Position numbers and translations under genes: made by a program
Source of the DNA: Undibacterium parvum
GTDB lineage: Bacteria > Pseudomonadota > Gammaproteobacteria > Burkholderiales > Burkholderiaceae_D
Direction of reading: 5' to 3'
DNA: 64,000 nt
NCBI RefSeq assembly: GCF_003955735.1
Contig: NZ_CP034464.1
Location: 2,976,001-3,040,000, forward strand
Part shown: one piece after another, positions 46,139-55,289 of the stretch
How the letters are laid out: every line of letters begins with the position of its first letter
Position numbering within the stretch: position 1 is the stretch's first letter
The notes under the pieces: model-generated
What the model saw: the letters and a program-made list of their open reading frames with translations, nothing else
Told to the model about the DNA's origin: nothing
Database searches by the model: none

Positions 46139-46584
46139 GATGTGCTCGTTGTTTCTAACTATTCGTCCCACCTTGATGGTGTCAAATGCGGGAAATTTTT
46201 CTGTGGAGTGATGCTAATTTTTTTCAGTTTTCCCTATGAGAGATGCGCTGAATTTCGGCAAATATACCGTGCTAAATAGTCGGCAAAAAGATCTTTTTTT
46301 ATATAAGCGTTATAAGGAAAATTAATAATAGTTTCCGCGCGTCAACTTGGTGCAAATCTGAGCTTTTCAGAGATTTTATTGTGCAAAATGTGCAGCGCGC
46401 GCACGTGTAAAGAGCAAGTTTTTTGAACTGTCAAAAAATGGTGCGCAGCCTATACAGATATTCATGCTCGTCAAACCTGCACTAGCAAGCGCTCAATTGC
46501 ATTTTCCTTGATCTGGATGAAGGGGGCGTGAGCAAAATAATGATAAAAGCTGGTGATCCCTATTTTTATTTGAGACTACTCACA
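46139..46584. other. 446-bp divergent gap between the recombinase and roxA
   Basis: Apart from the alternative N-terminal extensions of the two flanking genes, no coding frame is seen. The gap is AT-rich near 46290-46340 (TTTTTTTATATAAGCGTTATAAGG). It contains the direct repeats TCGGCAAA at 46255-46262 and 46280-46287, a possible recombination or promoter region. Confidence 0.45.
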
Positions 46585-47754
46585 ATGTTAAGCCTTCATC
46601 TCGCTGATTTTTCTTTAGACCATTTTCTGGCGCACTACTGGCAGCAAAAGCCGGTGGTGCTACGTGGAGGTTTCGCCGATTTCGAGAATCTGATTAGCCC
46701 CGATGAGTTGGCAGGACTGGCCTGCGAAGAGAATATCGAGTCGCGTCTGGTCTACCGAAAAGAAGGTCAATGGCAGGCACAATTCGGACCGTTTGAATCT
46801 TATGAGCATCTGGGCGATCGCGACTGGACCTTGATCGTGCAGGCGGTCAATCATTGGTCGCCGGAAGTGGCGCAACTGATACAGCCATTTTCTTTTATCC
46901 CTAAGTGGCGACTCGATGATGTGATGATCAGTTATTCGACGCCGGGCGGTGGCGTCGGCCCGCATATCGATCTCTATGATGTGTTTATCTGTCAGGGCTC
47001 AGGCCGCCGTCAGTGGCGGGTTGGCGATCGTGGCGAGCACCGCCAGTTTGCCGCGCACGCAGCTCTGTTGCATACCGATCCTTTTGAACCCATCATCGAT
47101 GTCGAACTGTTACCCGGCGATATTTTGTATATCCCGCCAGGTTTTCCGCATGATGGTGTATCGCTGGAAGAATCGATGAGCTTTTCGGTCGGATTTAGAA
47201 GCAAATCGGCACGCGACATGCTCAGCGGTCTGGCCGACTATCTGATCGACAATGAATTGGGCAATGCGCTGATTAGCGACCCTCAGCGCCCTGTTCACCA
47301 GCATCAGGGGCAAATTAATGTCAGCGATTTTTCCATGATTAAGGCGCAGATGCAGGCGCTATTGGACGACGATAATCTGCTGGCCGATTTTTCCGGTAGT
47401 TTTTTATCCAAGACCAAATGTCAGCTCGATCTGCAAGTCCTGGAAAACCCCTACGACGAAACTGAATTACTCGAGCAGTTGATGCTGCAGCCTATGCAGC
47501 GCATCGGCGGTCTACGCTGTTTTTACCTGGATCAGACGGTGGCGGCCGGGGTCTGTTATATCGACGGCGAACGCTATGAATTTGGTGCCTCCGCGAGGGA
47601 CGCCGTGTGCGCGCTGTGTGACCAGGAAAGTTTGAGTTATGCGAGCTTGAAGGACTTGCTTCCACAGAACGCATTGATAGCAGCTGAGTCAAGTGCGCTG
47701 CTCAGCGCATTGACGCGCTGGGTGAATGCCGGTTATTGGTATTTTGCCGAATAG
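46585..47754 (+). CDS. roxA: Ribosomal protein L16 arginine hydroxylase (JmjC/cupin oxygenase)
   Basis: A 389-residue 2-oxoglutarate/Fe(II) oxygenase closely resembling E. coli RoxA (YcfD), which hydroxylates an Arg of ribosomal protein L16. Matching blocks are HYWQQKPVVLRGGF, FGPFESYEHLGDRDWTLIVQAVNHW, and the iron-binding GGGVGPHIDLYDVFICQGSGRRQWRVG, with H and D as ligands. GDILYIPPGFPHDGVSLEESMSFSVGFR carries the third ligand His. It ends GYWYFAE. An open frame extends to a GTG at 46528 and an ATG at 46540, but the conserved start lies at the ATG at 46585. A strong terminator follows. Confidence 0.92.
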   Translation: MLSLHLADFSLDHFLAHYWQQKPVVLRGGFADFENLISPDELAGLACEENIESRLVYRKEGQWQAQFGPFESYEHLGDRDWTLIVQAVNHWSPEVAQLIQPFSFIPKWRLDDVMISYSTPGGGVGPHIDLYDVFICQGSGRRQWRVGDRGEHRQFAAHAALLHTDPFEPIIDVELLPGDILYIPPGFPHDGVSLEESMSFSVGFRSKSARDMLSGLADYLIDNELGNALISDPQRPVHQHQGQINVSDFSMIKAQMQALLDDDNLLADFSGSFLSKTKCQLDLQVLENPYDETELLEQLMLQPMQRIGGLRCFYLDQTVAAGVCYIDGERYEFGASARDAVCALCDQESLSYASLKDLLPQNALIAAESSALLSALTRWVNAGYWYFAE

Positions 47755-47784
47755 CTTAGCGCATAGTCCGTCGTGCTTAAGCTA

Positions 47785-47819
47785 AAAGCCACTCGTCAGT
47801 GAGGCTGACGAGTGGCTTT
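47785..47819. terminator. Bidirectional terminator between roxA and the AhpD-like gene
   Basis: A perfect 15-bp stem (AAAGCCACTCGTCAG with its complement at 47805-47819) and a 5-nt loop between convergent genes. Confidence 0.88.
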
Positions 47820-47862
47820 GTCGTTTTCTAGCGTGTGTTTAGTCCTGCGTTCAGGCCTGCGT

Positions 47863-48411
47863 TTAGGCTTGTGAATAGGCATTCACGACAGGGAAATCAA
47901 TTTCAGTATGCGCCACAGAATTGACATAATTGGTCAAGGTGTTGAGCGCCACGTGTAAGACGATTTCTATCACTTCCGCATCGGTAAAGCCTGCTGCTTT
48001 GACGGCCGCGACCGCGGTATCGGAAACATGGCCGCGTTCGACGGCAACACTGGCGGCGAAACGTACTGCGGCATCGGCTTTGGCATCACCAGACTGGCCA
48101 TGACGATTAGCGCTGATTTCTGCTGCATCGAGTTTGGCGACATTGCTTGCCAGGTAGGTGTGTGCCGACAGGCAGTAGTCGCAACGATTAATTTCGGCGA
48201 TCGCTAAGGCGATACGCTCGCCGGTTTTTGCACCGATACTCCCTTTGCCCAGCGCACCGCTCAGGCTCAGATAGCCTTCCAGTGCGGCAGGGCTATTGCC
48301 TACCAATCTCATCAAATTAGGCACCACGCCTAGTTGTTTTTTTACTGCATCGAGCAGGGGCAAAGAGGCGGCAGGGGACAGTTCTATAGTTGGGACAGAC
48401 ATACGGGTCAT
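47863..48411 (-). CDS. Carboxymuconolactone decarboxylase/AhpD-like protein
   Basis: A 182-residue all-helical CMD-family protein. The AhpD redox motif is present as NRCDYCLSAHTYLA, with Cys77, Cys80 and His84 in the CxxC-x3-H arrangement of peroxidase-related alkyl hydroperoxidase D. The surrounding GERIALAIAEI and AEVIEIVLHVALNTLTNYVN are also typical. It probably acts on peroxides or as a thiol-disulfide protein; true decarboxylase activity is unlikely given the CxxC. AAGGAAA lies seven bases upstream of the ATG. It is transcribed alone. Confidence 0.88.
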   Translation of the reverse strand: MTRMSVPTIELSPAASLPLLDAVKKQLGVVPNLMRLVGNSPAALEGYLSLSGALGKGSIGAKTGERIALAIAEINRCDYCLSAHTYLASNVAKLDAAEISANRHGQSGDAKADAAVRFAASVAVERGHVSDTAVAAVKAAGFTDAEVIEIVLHVALNTLTNYVNSVAHTEIDFPVVNAYSQA

Positions 48412-48613
48412 GATGATTTCCTTGAGTTGGCTGGCTAAATGAGCTTCAGTTCGTTTTCTTACTCAGCAGTGTTGAGCAAGTGAAGAGAGTATGTGCGCTA
48501 TCAAGGAAATTAAGAATATCTGTAAATTACAATTGATTGTTTCTTTAAGTGAAATAGTCTGTCCAGGTTGCGTGTAAATAGATGCGGATGATCTGAATTT
48601 TGCGAGGGGGGAA

Positions 48614-49156
48614 TTAGCCGATCAGGCGACCAGCTTTTACGCGTAAGCCTTTTTTTGCCAGCTCAGGCGCTAGCGCACCCAACATCGCTAAAGTGTCGCC
48701 GCTATGCGCATGGCAAATCGCCACACCGAGGGCATCGGCGGCATCGCTGCCGGGTAAGCCGGACAGCATCAGCAGGCGCTGCACCATGTCCTGCACTTGT
48801 TCTTTCTTGGCCTTGCCGTGACCGACCACGCCTTGTTTAACTTGCAGCGCGGTGTATTCCGCCACTGCCAGATCAAAACTGACCAGCGCACAAATCGCCG
48901 CACCACGGGCTTGACCCAGCAATAGCGTCGATTGTGGATTGACGTTGACGAAGACTTTTTCTATGGCGGCGCAATCGGGCTGGTAGGTGCGGATGATTTC
49001 CGATACACCCGAGAGTATGGTCTTGAGGCGCTCCGGCAGGGTGCCGTCAGCGGTCTTGATAGTGCCCGAGGCAATATAACTGAGCTTACTGCCTTGCTTA
49101 TGGATGACGCCAAAACCGGTAGTGCGCAGGCCAGGGTCGATGCCGAGAATTTTCAT
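48614..49156 (-). CDS. ruvC: Holliday junction endonuclease RuvC
   Basis: A 180-residue nuclease that resolves Holliday junctions. The acidic active site is complete: Asp7 in [14 protein letters not shown], Glu in [20 protein letters not shown] (about residue 66), and the Asp pair in [15 protein letters not shown] near the end. A longer open frame extends to 49210, but that extension falls inside an inverted-repeat element and lacks homology, so the ATG at 49156 is the start. ruvA and ruvB are not adjacent. It lies downstream of purH on the same strand, separated by a small element that may affect its expression. Confidence 0.94.
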   Translation of the reverse strand: MKILGIDPGLRTTGFGVIHKQGSKLSYIASGTIKTADGTLPERLKTILSGVSEIIRTYQPDCAAIEKVFVNVNPQSTLLLGQARGAAICALVSFDLAVAEYTALQVKQGVVGHGKAKKEQVQDMVQRLLMLSGLPGSDAADALGVAICHAHSGDTLAMLGALAPELAKKGLRVKAGRLIG

Positions 49157-49161
49157 TTGAT

Positions 49162-49275
49162 CGTCTCTAAAATCTACTGCGCGACACAATCTCGAACCTG
49201 CGATGCTCACCGTACCGAAGTACGGTTGCGCTTCTTAGTCCGAGCTTGAGTCGCTCGCTACGATTTTCAGAGACG
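49162..49275. mobile_element. MITE-like inverted-repeat element between purH and ruvC
   Basis: The ends are CGTCTCT and AGAGACG with imperfect inner continuation (AAAATC...GATTTT, GCGCGAC...GTCGCTCGC). A central hairpin, ACCGTAC-CGAA-GTACGGT, occupies 49209-49226. It is 114 bp and non-coding. It ends five bases upstream of the ruvC start codon, so it replaces the natural leader and provides the ribosome-binding region (AGAGACGATCAA). Confidence 0.65.
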
Positions 49276-49303
49276 CTCACCAGCTATTTCGTCGCAAATG
49301 CTA

Positions 49304-50869
49304 TTAATGTCTGAAATGACGTATGCCAGTGTAGATCATGACGACGCCACGTTCGTCAGCGGCATCGATCACTTCCTGGTCGCGCATGGAGCCGCCCGGA
49401 TGGATTACGCAAGTTGCGCCGGCATCGACTACGACGTCCAGTCCATCACGGAACGGGAAGAAGGCATCTGAAGCAACGGCAGAGCCGCTCAGGCTCAAAC
49501 CAGCGTTTTGCGCTTTGATAGAAGCGATACGCGCTGAATCGATACGGCTCATCTGGCCTGCGCCCACGCCCAAGGTCATACCGTTGGCGCAGAATACGAT
49601 GGCATTCGACTTGACGTATTTAGCCACGCGCCAGGCGAACATCATGTCGGCCATTTGTTGTGGTGTCGGCTGCAGTTTTGAGACTACGCGCAAATCTGCT
49701 TGCAAGACATTTTTAGCATCTGGTGCTTGCACCAGTAAACCGCCACCTACGCGTTTGAAGTCGTAGTTGTTGACGGCACTGCCCAGCGAAATTTGCAGTA
49801 CGCGTACGTTTTGCTTAGCAGCGAAAATCTGCAAGGCTTCTGCAGTGAACGAAGGTGCGATCAAGACTTCGACGAATTGCTTAGCGACCGCTTCTGCCGC
49901 TTTGCCGTCGAGTTCGCGGTTAAACGCGATGATGCCGCCGAAGGCAGAAGTCGGATCCGTTTGCAGTGCTTTGCTGTAGGTCTCAAATGGTGTTTCACCA
50001 ACCGCTACGCCGCAAGGATTGGCATGCTTGACGATCACGCAGGCAGAGGCTTCAAATGATTTGACGCATTCCCATGCGGCATCGGCATCGGCGATATTGT
50101 TATACGACAGTTCTTTACCTTGCAACTGCGTGTAATTGGCTAAGGCGCCATCGAAGGCATTCAGATCGCGGTAGAAAGAAGCAGCCTGGTGCGGGTTCTC
50201 GCCGTAACGCATTTCCTGGACTTTTTCAAAGTGCAGGTTCAGCGTCTGCGGGAAATTGCTGCGCGTTGTGTGCGCTTTGTCTTCACCTAAACTAGTGAGG
50301 TAATTGGTGATGGCGCCATCGTATTGTGCGGTGTGCGCGAACACTTTTTTAGCCAGCGTAAATTTGGTGTTGTAGCTAACTTCATTTTGGTTTGCGCTCA
50401 TTTCATCGAGTACAACCTGGTAGTCGCTAGGGTCAACGATCACTACAACGTCTTTGTGATTTTTTGCAGAAGAGCGCAACATGGTCGGGCCCCCGATGTC
50501 GATGTTTTCGATCGCGTCTTCTAGCGAGCACTCAGCCTTGGCAACGGTTTGCTGGAAAGGATAGAGATTGACGACCACCATGTCTATGGTCGGGATATTG
50601 TGCTGCTCAAGCGCGGCCATGTGCTCAGGAAAATCGCGACGCGCCAAAATGCCGCCATGAACTTTAGGGTGCAAAGTTTTCACGCGCCCATCTAACATTT
50701 CAGGAAAACCGGTGTAATCGGCCACTTCAGTCACCGCCAGACCGTTGTCGGCCAGAAGCTTGGCGGTACCGCCGGTGGACAGCAATTTAACGCCGCGCGC
50801 GGAGAGTTCGCGGGCGAATTCAAGGATGCCGGTTTTATCGGAAACAGAGATGAGGGCTTGTTTGATCAT
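49304..50869 (-). CDS. purH: Bifunctional AICAR formyltransferase/IMP cyclohydrolase
   Basis: A 521-residue enzyme for the last two steps of IMP synthesis. The N-terminal MGS-like cyclohydrolase domain (about 1-150) starts [23 protein letters not shown] and includes STGGTAKLL and [15 protein letters not shown]. The C-terminal formyltransferase domain contains [13 protein letters not shown] with the catalytic Lys-His, and [23 protein letters not shown] longer reading starts six codons upstream (TTG at 50887); the ATG at 50869 matches the family. It follows fis by 33 bp, forming the classical dusB-fis-purH order. Confidence 0.96.
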   Translation of the reverse strand: MIKQALISVSDKTGILEFARELSARGVKLLSTGGTAKLLADNGLAVTEVADYTGFPEMLDGRVKTLHPKVHGGILARRDFPEHMAALEQHNIPTIDMVVVNLYPFQQTVAKAECSLEDAIENIDIGGPTMLRSSAKNHKDVVVIVDPSDYQVVLDEMSANQNEVSYNTKFTLAKKVFAHTAQYDGAITNYLTSLGEDKAHTTRSNFPQTLNLHFEKVQEMRYGENPHQAASFYRDLNAFDGALANYTQLQGKELSYNNIADADAAWECVKSFEASACVIVKHANPCGVAVGETPFETYSKALQTDPTSAFGGIIAFNRELDGKAAEAVAKQFVEVLIAPSFTAEALQIFAAKQNVRVLQISLGSAVNNYDFKRVGGGLLVQAPDAKNVLQADLRVVSKLQPTPQQMADMMFAWRVAKYVKSNAIVFCANGMTLGVGAGQMSRIDSARIASIKAQNAGLSLSGSAVASDAFFPFRDGLDVVVDAGATCVIHPGGSMRDQEVIDAADERGVVMIYTGIRHFRH

Positions 50870-50902
50870 GGTGGGCAATCGTGACAATAAGGAAGGATGA
50901 AA

Positions 50903-51136
50903 TTAGAGTAAGCCGTGCTGCTGCAGCTTCTTGCGCAAGGTATTGCGGTTGATGCCCAGCATATCGGCAGCCTGTGACTGATTGCTTTCCGCCCGCGTCA
51001 TGACCATTTCCAACATCGGTTTTTCGACCGCTAACACCACCATGTCGTAGATGTTCGAGGCTGGTTGCTCGCCTAGATCGCGGAAATATTTGTCCAGATT
51101 TTTGTGGACGGCTTCTTGTATGCTATCTTTGCTCAT
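50903..51136 (-). CDS. fis: Fis family DNA-binding protein
   Basis: A 77-residue nucleoid and regulatory protein of the short betaproteobacterial Fis type. The C-terminal helix-turn-helix is nearly canonical: MLEMVMTRAESNQSQAADMLGINRNTLRKKLQQHGLL (about residues 41-77). The N-terminal part (HKNLDKYFRDLGEQPASNIYDMVVLAVEKP) corresponds to the Fis dimerisation helices. It lies between dusB and purH, as in many Burkholderiales. Confidence 0.95.
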   Translation of the reverse strand: MSKDSIQEAVHKNLDKYFRDLGEQPASNIYDMVVLAVEKPMLEMVMTRAESNQSQAADMLGINRNTLRKKLQQHGLL

Positions 51137-51277
51137 GCTGTTTTCTTCTATTCATGCTAGTGGGCTGCAATTTCTTGAGGCTCACGTTGTTTGTTATTAT
51201 TCTCTGACGACTTGGTAAGCGTATTAATTTTTAGCCAATACCTTACAGGTCTTAAGTTACTGCTGGCTTACAATTAC

Positions 51278-52288
51278 TTAGGCTGCTAACTTTTCTTCAG
51301 CGGGGCGGTATTGTAACCGCTCACCGGCACGACTATCAAAAAACATTTTTACTGCGTTTAATTGTTCATCGCAAGAGGTGAGTAAATTCATCTCTTGCCG
51401 GAATGCTTCGCCGCCCACCAGATCCTGCACATACCAACCGATATGCTTACGGGCGGTACGTACGCCCATGAATTCACCGTAAAACGCATAGTGTTCGCGC
51501 AAGTGTGCATCCATCAGACGGCTCACCTCGGATACAAGTGGTGGCGGCAGATGTGTGCCGGTTTGGAGGAAGTGCTCTATTTCTCTAAAGATCCAAGGTC
51601 TACCCTGGGCCGCGCGGCCAACCATGATGGCGTCGGCACCCGTCACTTGTAAAACATATTTGGCTTTTTCTGGCGTGGTGATGTCGCCATTTGCCACCAC
51701 CGGAATAGTCACTCGCGATTTGACCGCAGCGATGGTCTCGTATTCGGCATCACCTTTGTAGCCATCGGCGCGCGTGCGGCCGTGTAAGGTGAGCATGGCG
51801 ATGCCAGCGGATTCGGCGATGCGGGCGATGGCCAGTGCATTTTTGTTGGCGCGATCCCAGCCAGTGCGAAATTTTAAGGTGACCGGTACATCAACCGCTT
51901 GGACGACAGCATCTAATATCTGCGCTACCAGTTTTTCATCTTGCAATAAAGCCGAGCCACACCAGGCATTGCAGACTTTTTTAACCGGGCAACCCATATT
52001 GATGTCGATGATTTGCGCGCCGCGCTCTACATTGTGCCTGGCGCAGTCAGCCAGCATCTGCGGATCGGCGCCGGCAATTTGTACCGCCTTAGGCTCCATC
52101 TCACCTTCGTGATTGGTGCGGCGTGAAGATTTTTCTGTGTCCCAGAGTTTGGGGTTAGACGCCGCCATTTCTGACACTGCATAGCCTGCGCCCAACTCTT
52201 TACATAATTGACGGAAAGGTCTATCGGTCACGCCAGCCATGGGCGCGACAAAAATATTATTCCGCAGCTGATAAGGGCCGATGTGCAC
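51278..52288 (-). CDS. dusB: tRNA-dihydrouridine synthase B
   Basis: A 336-residue flavoenzyme that reduces uridine in tRNA. It has the DusB opening IGPYQLRNNIFVAPMAGVTDRPFRQLCKELGAG. The catalytic loop INMGCPVKKVCNAWCGSALL contains the Cys (in KKVC) that protonates the substrate. FMN-binding segments are VTLKFRTGW, MLTLHGRTRADGYKG, VVANGDI and AIMVGRAAQGRPWIF. The C-terminal helical domain is complete. It is the first gene of dusB-fis-purH; 141 bp separate it from fis. Confidence 0.95.
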   Translation of the reverse strand: MHIGPYQLRNNIFVAPMAGVTDRPFRQLCKELGAGYAVSEMAASNPKLWDTEKSSRRTNHEGEMEPKAVQIAGADPQMLADCARHNVERGAQIIDINMGCPVKKVCNAWCGSALLQDEKLVAQILDAVVQAVDVPVTLKFRTGWDRANKNALAIARIAESAGIAMLTLHGRTRADGYKGDAEYETIAAVKSRVTIPVVANGDITTPEKAKYVLQVTGADAIMVGRAAQGRPWIFREIEHFLQTGTHLPPPLVSEVSRLMDAHLREHYAFYGEFMGVRTARKHIGWYVQDLVGGEAFRQEMNLLTSCDEQLNAVKMFFDSRAGERLQYRPAEEKLAA

Positions 52289-52727
52289 GATGGAATTGGG
52301 AGTTAATCTTGGGGAAGCGCTATTCTACCTGAAATGCTGCCTAATAATTTAGCAAAATAGAGCGAAATTTAAAGAATATTTTTTTCTATTTGGGCTTCAT
52401 TTCTGATAGTTGATTTCAACATGTAGCAAATAAAATTAAGATTAGAGAGAGAGTACCAAAACGAAATTGTGTGGCGCGAGGTAACCACTCGCTACACTTT
52501 CCTGTATATACTTGGCTCGCCTTTCTTAGGACTTACGCAAGACCGTCCCCGCGTCGTTGTATCCGCCTTGCCTTACTGAAGTACTTTCTTCGGCGGCACG
52601 CCAGGCTGGGACAATTTTGCGTAAGTCCTATTTCTATCTGCGCATAGTGCAAGCAAGAACGCATCTCATCCATATCAAGTCTGCCCTCGTGATGGATGAA
52701 ATACGTTTTTAAATTTTGGAGTGAATC
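52289..52727. other. 439-bp divergent gap between dusB and the NADH dehydrogenase gene
   Basis: No gene is supported. Positions 52289-52526 are AT-rich and should hold the dusB-fis-purH promoter. The second copy of the 104-bp MITE-like element is at 52527-52630. The last 97 bp lead to the ribosome-binding site TTGGAG six bases before the ATG at 52728. Confidence 0.55.
52527..52630. mobile_element. MITE-like element, copy 2, with 5-bp target duplication
   Basis: The ends are TAGGACTTACGCAAG and the nearly complementary TTTTGCGTAAGTCCTA. The flanking direct repeats are TTTCT at 52522-52526 and 52631-52635. Length is the same as copy 1 (10371-10474), and the internal sequence CTTCGGCGG and TTGTATCC blocks are shared. 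It sits about 100 bp upstream of the NADH dehydrogenase start. Confidence 0.8.
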
Positions 52728-54056
52728 ATGGGGTCTTTGTCTGAGGAAGTGATGCATCGCATTACCATAGTCGGTGGTGGTGCCGGAGGTTTGGAACTGG
52801 CAGTTCGTTTGGGGAAAAAATTAGGGCGCAAGAAAAAAGCACTAATTACTTTGGTCGACGCGAGTCGTACCCATTTATGGAAACCCTTGTTGCATCAGGT
52901 GGCCGCCGGTACTTTAGATAGTCATGCCGATGAGCGCGAGTATTTTGCTTTGGCGCGTACGAATGGTTTTGAGTTTCGACTGGGGCGCATGGATGGCTTG
53001 AATCGGGACAAAAAGGAAATCTATTTAGAGGCTACCATAGACGAAAATGGTGAAGAGCTATTGCCGCGACAGGCCTTGGCTTACGACACGCTGGTGATTG
53101 CCTTGGGCAGTCAGACCAATGATTTTGGCACCAAGGGTGCCCGTGAAAATTGCATCATGCTCGATTCTTTGACCGCGGCAGAACGCTTTCATAAGAAACT
53201 GATTAATTGCTGTCTGCGCGCCCAATCGCAGGCACAAGGGGCGGGTGAAGGTAGATTTACCGTCACGATTATCGGCGGCGGTGCTACCGGTGTTGAGCTG
53301 GCGGCCGAATTGCATATGACGACGAAAATTTTGTCTAGCTATGGCTTGGTAAACTTTCATCCAGAAAAAGATTTGAAGATCGTCATCGTCGATGCCGCTC
53401 CACGTCTCTTGCAGATGCTACCAGAACGCCTGTCATATGCGGTTGCCAAAGAATTGCGCAGTATCGCAATTGAAGTGCATACCAATGAGCAGGTGATGGA
53501 GGTGAGTAAGGAGGGCGTCATGATGGCCAGTGGGAAGTTTATTCCTAGTGGCATCGTGGTGTGGGCTGCCGGTATTAAGGCACCCGATTTCTTGAAAGAG
53601 ATTGACGGGCTAGAGACTAATCGCATCAACCAACTGGTGGTTAATCGTCAGCTCCAGAGTAGTCGTGATCCTGCGGTGTTTGCGCTGGGCGATTGCTGTG
53701 CTTGTCCGCAGGGCGAGGGCTTGCCTATGGTGCCGCCGCGCGCGCAATCGGCGCATCAGCAAGCGAGCATGCTGGCCAAATCTTTAGTGCGTATGTTGCA
53801 AGGCAAGTCCTTGCTGGAATTTAGCTACAAAGATCATGGCTCCCTGGTGTCGCTGGGTAATTACAGTACTGTCGGTAGTTTGATGGGAGCGATTGCCAGC
53901 GGTTCGGTCTTTATAGAAGGAACCCTGGCTAAATGGATGTACTGGTCTCTACACAAGCACCATCAGGTTGCGGTGAACGGCTTGTTTCATACCTGGCTCT
54001 CGACTTGGGCTGAAACTATAGACAGGGTGCGCAATCCACGGATTAAGTTGCATTGA
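52728..54056 (+). CDS. ndh: Type II NADH dehydrogenase (NDH-2)
   Basis: A 442-residue single-subunit flavoprotein that passes electrons from NADH to quinone without pumping protons. Two dinucleotide-binding motifs are seen: ITIVGGGAGGLELAVRLG (FAD, residues ~6-23) and VTIIGGGATGVELAAELH (NADH, about 181-198). The quinone-site region near VPPRAQSAHQQA and the C-terminal membrane-associating stretch (KWMYWSLHKHHQVAVNGLFHTWLSTW) are as expected. The conserved VFALGDCCACP segment carries the FAD-contacting Asp. The start is chosen from GGAG six bases upstream; a second ATG five codons later (MHRITIVGGG) is also possible. Confidence 0.93.
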   Translation: MGSLSEEVMHRITIVGGGAGGLELAVRLGKKLGRKKKALITLVDASRTHLWKPLLHQVAAGTLDSHADEREYFALARTNGFEFRLGRMDGLNRDKKEIYLEATIDENGEELLPRQALAYDTLVIALGSQTNDFGTKGARENCIMLDSLTAAERFHKKLINCCLRAQSQAQGAGEGRFTVTIIGGGATGVELAAELHMTTKILSSYGLVNFHPEKDLKIVIVDAAPRLLQMLPERLSYAVAKELRSIAIEVHTNEQVMEVSKEGVMMASGKFIPSGIVVWAAGIKAPDFLKEIDGLETNRINQLVVNRQLQSSRDPAVFALGDCCACPQGEGLPMVPPRAQSAHQQASMLAKSLVRMLQGKSLLEFSYKDHGSLVSLGNYSTVGSLMGAIASGSVFIEGTLAKWMYWSLHKHHQVAVNGLFHTWLSTWAETIDRVRNPRIKLH

Positions 54057-54364
54057 TGTTGGAATGGGTAGGCGCATATTGTATGCGCCTCGTGGCAGGA
54101 AAATAGGCTGCAGAGCGCATGGCGCATGCGTAAGGCATTTCAGTTCTGCTGGGTGATGGTGACCTAGGTCTGTTGTTAAATAAGTCGGTTTTTTGATTCT
54201 GGTCTTTGTAGCGACCGATTTGATACAGCTAATTTTGCACTTTTACTGGGCTTGCCGTATATTTCTTTTCATGTCAGTAACTAATAAAGAAGTGGTTTAT
54301 TTGTGATTTTTACATTATCATTTAGGCAATTGCAATATATATCTGTTCAACGAGGTCATCAACG
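54057..54364. other. 308-bp gap before the response regulator gene
   Basis: It contains REP-like copy 7 (54070-54132) and about 230 bp of AT-rich leader with no gene. CGAGGTCATCAACG precedes the start codon at 54365. Confidence 0.5.
54070..54132. repeat. REP/BIME-like paired palindrome, copy 7
   Basis: AGGCGCATATTGTATGCGCC (left) and AGCGCATGGCGCATGCG (right) face each other over a 25-nt spacer, directly after the NADH dehydrogenase stop. Confidence 0.7.
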
Positions 54365-55216
54365 ATGAGTCAAATTAATCCCACACCGGAGTCGCCAGAC
54401 GGTAGTCGTCGTTTTACCCTTGAAATGATAGGTTTTTCTGACGCTGAAAAAAATATGCTGGCGTCCACTTTCCGCCTGACCGGGCGTCGCCATTTTTGCT
54501 ACATCACGCCCACCGCCGATGAACCGCGCGCCGACATTTATCTGATCAATGCGGATAATGCTGTGGCCTTAGCCGCCATGCGCGAACACGCGCCGAATGT
54601 GCATTCACCGGCCGTGCTGGTAGGGCGTGAACCAGTCTCGGTTGGTTGGCCATTTGTACAAAAACCGATACATTGGATGCGCTTGTTTGAGCATCTCGAT
54701 GAGGTCATGACGAATGCCTTGCTGGAGCGTAGCAAACGCGAAAAAGAGACCGATACCAATTGGGATGGACAAACCTATCGCCGCACTATTGATAAAATAG
54801 AACAGAGTGCGCCCGCGCCCGCGCTTACTTCGCCGGTCTTGAATGAATCGGTGTTGGTGGTCGACGATAGCGCAACGGTGCGCGCTTTTATGCGCATCAA
54901 GTTGGCACCATTTCATTTTGACGTGGATTTCGCCGAGAACGGTGAACAGGCCATAGAAATGGCGCAAGCCAAAACCTATACCTGCATCTTCCTTGACATC
55001 ATGATGCCAGGCATCGATGGCTACGAAGTGTGCAAGCGTATCAAAAATAATAGCGATACCAAGAAAACTGCGGTGGTGATGTTGACCAGCAAAAATTCTA
55101 TGTTCGATAAATTCCGTGGCAATTGGGCTGGCTGTGATGCTTATCTTGGCAAGCCTGTGCCTGAAGATGACTTGTTGGCGACGATTGCACGGTTCTTGCC
55201 TAGCGCCAGAAGCTAA
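54365..55216 (+). CDS. Response regulator with an unassigned N-terminal domain
   Basis: A 283-residue protein. The C-terminal part (about residues 160-283) is a receiver domain: SVLVVDDSATVRAFMRIKL with the acidic pair, the phospho-Asp in YTCIFLDIMMPGIDGYEV, VVMLTSKNS with the conserved Thr/Ser, and the Lys in DAYLGKPV. It most resembles stand-alone CheY/PilG/PilH-like receivers. The N-terminal ~130 residues (FTLEMIGFSDAEKNMLASTFRLTGRRHFCYITP and onward) look like a receiver-fold or pseudo-receiver without the phospho-Asp; I do not recognise the family. No kinase gene is adjacent. There is no output DNA-binding domain. A strong terminator follows. Confidence 0.85.
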   Translation: MSQINPTPESPDGSRRFTLEMIGFSDAEKNMLASTFRLTGRRHFCYITPTADEPRADIYLINADNAVALAAMREHAPNVHSPAVLVGREPVSVGWPFVQKPIHWMRLFEHLDEVMTNALLERSKREKETDTNWDGQTYRRTIDKIEQSAPAPALTSPVLNESVLVVDDSATVRAFMRIKLAPFHFDVDFAENGEQAIEMAQAKTYTCIFLDIMMPGIDGYEVCKRIKNNSDTKKTAVVMLTSKNSMFDKFRGNWAGCDAYLGKPVPEDDLLATIARFLPSARS

Positions 55217-55247
55217 GTCGAAAATTTTCTAGATTCGCGCTGAATGG

Positions 55248-55284
55248 AAAAAGCGGAAATATCGAGAGGTATTTCCGCTTTTTT
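55248..55284. terminator. Bidirectional terminator between the response regulator and the phosphatase genes
   Basis: A 14-bp perfect stem (AAAAAGCGGAAATA with its complement at 55270-55283) with an 8-nt loop and A/T runs on both sides, between convergent genes. Confidence 0.9.
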
Positions 55285-55289
55285 ATTTG

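Noticed and set aside
46528..46584. N-terminal extension of RoxA starting at GTG 46528
   Set aside because: The extension has no match to the known RoxA N-terminus. The conserved protein begins at the ATG at 46585.
45336..46584. Integrated prophage or genomic island around the recombinase
   Set aside because: No phage structural, integrase or tRNA-linked attachment features are seen, and both flanks are ordinary core genes.
49157..49210. N-terminal extension of RuvC
   Set aside because: The 18 extra codons are encoded inside an inverted-repeat element and precede the canonical MKILGIDPG start.
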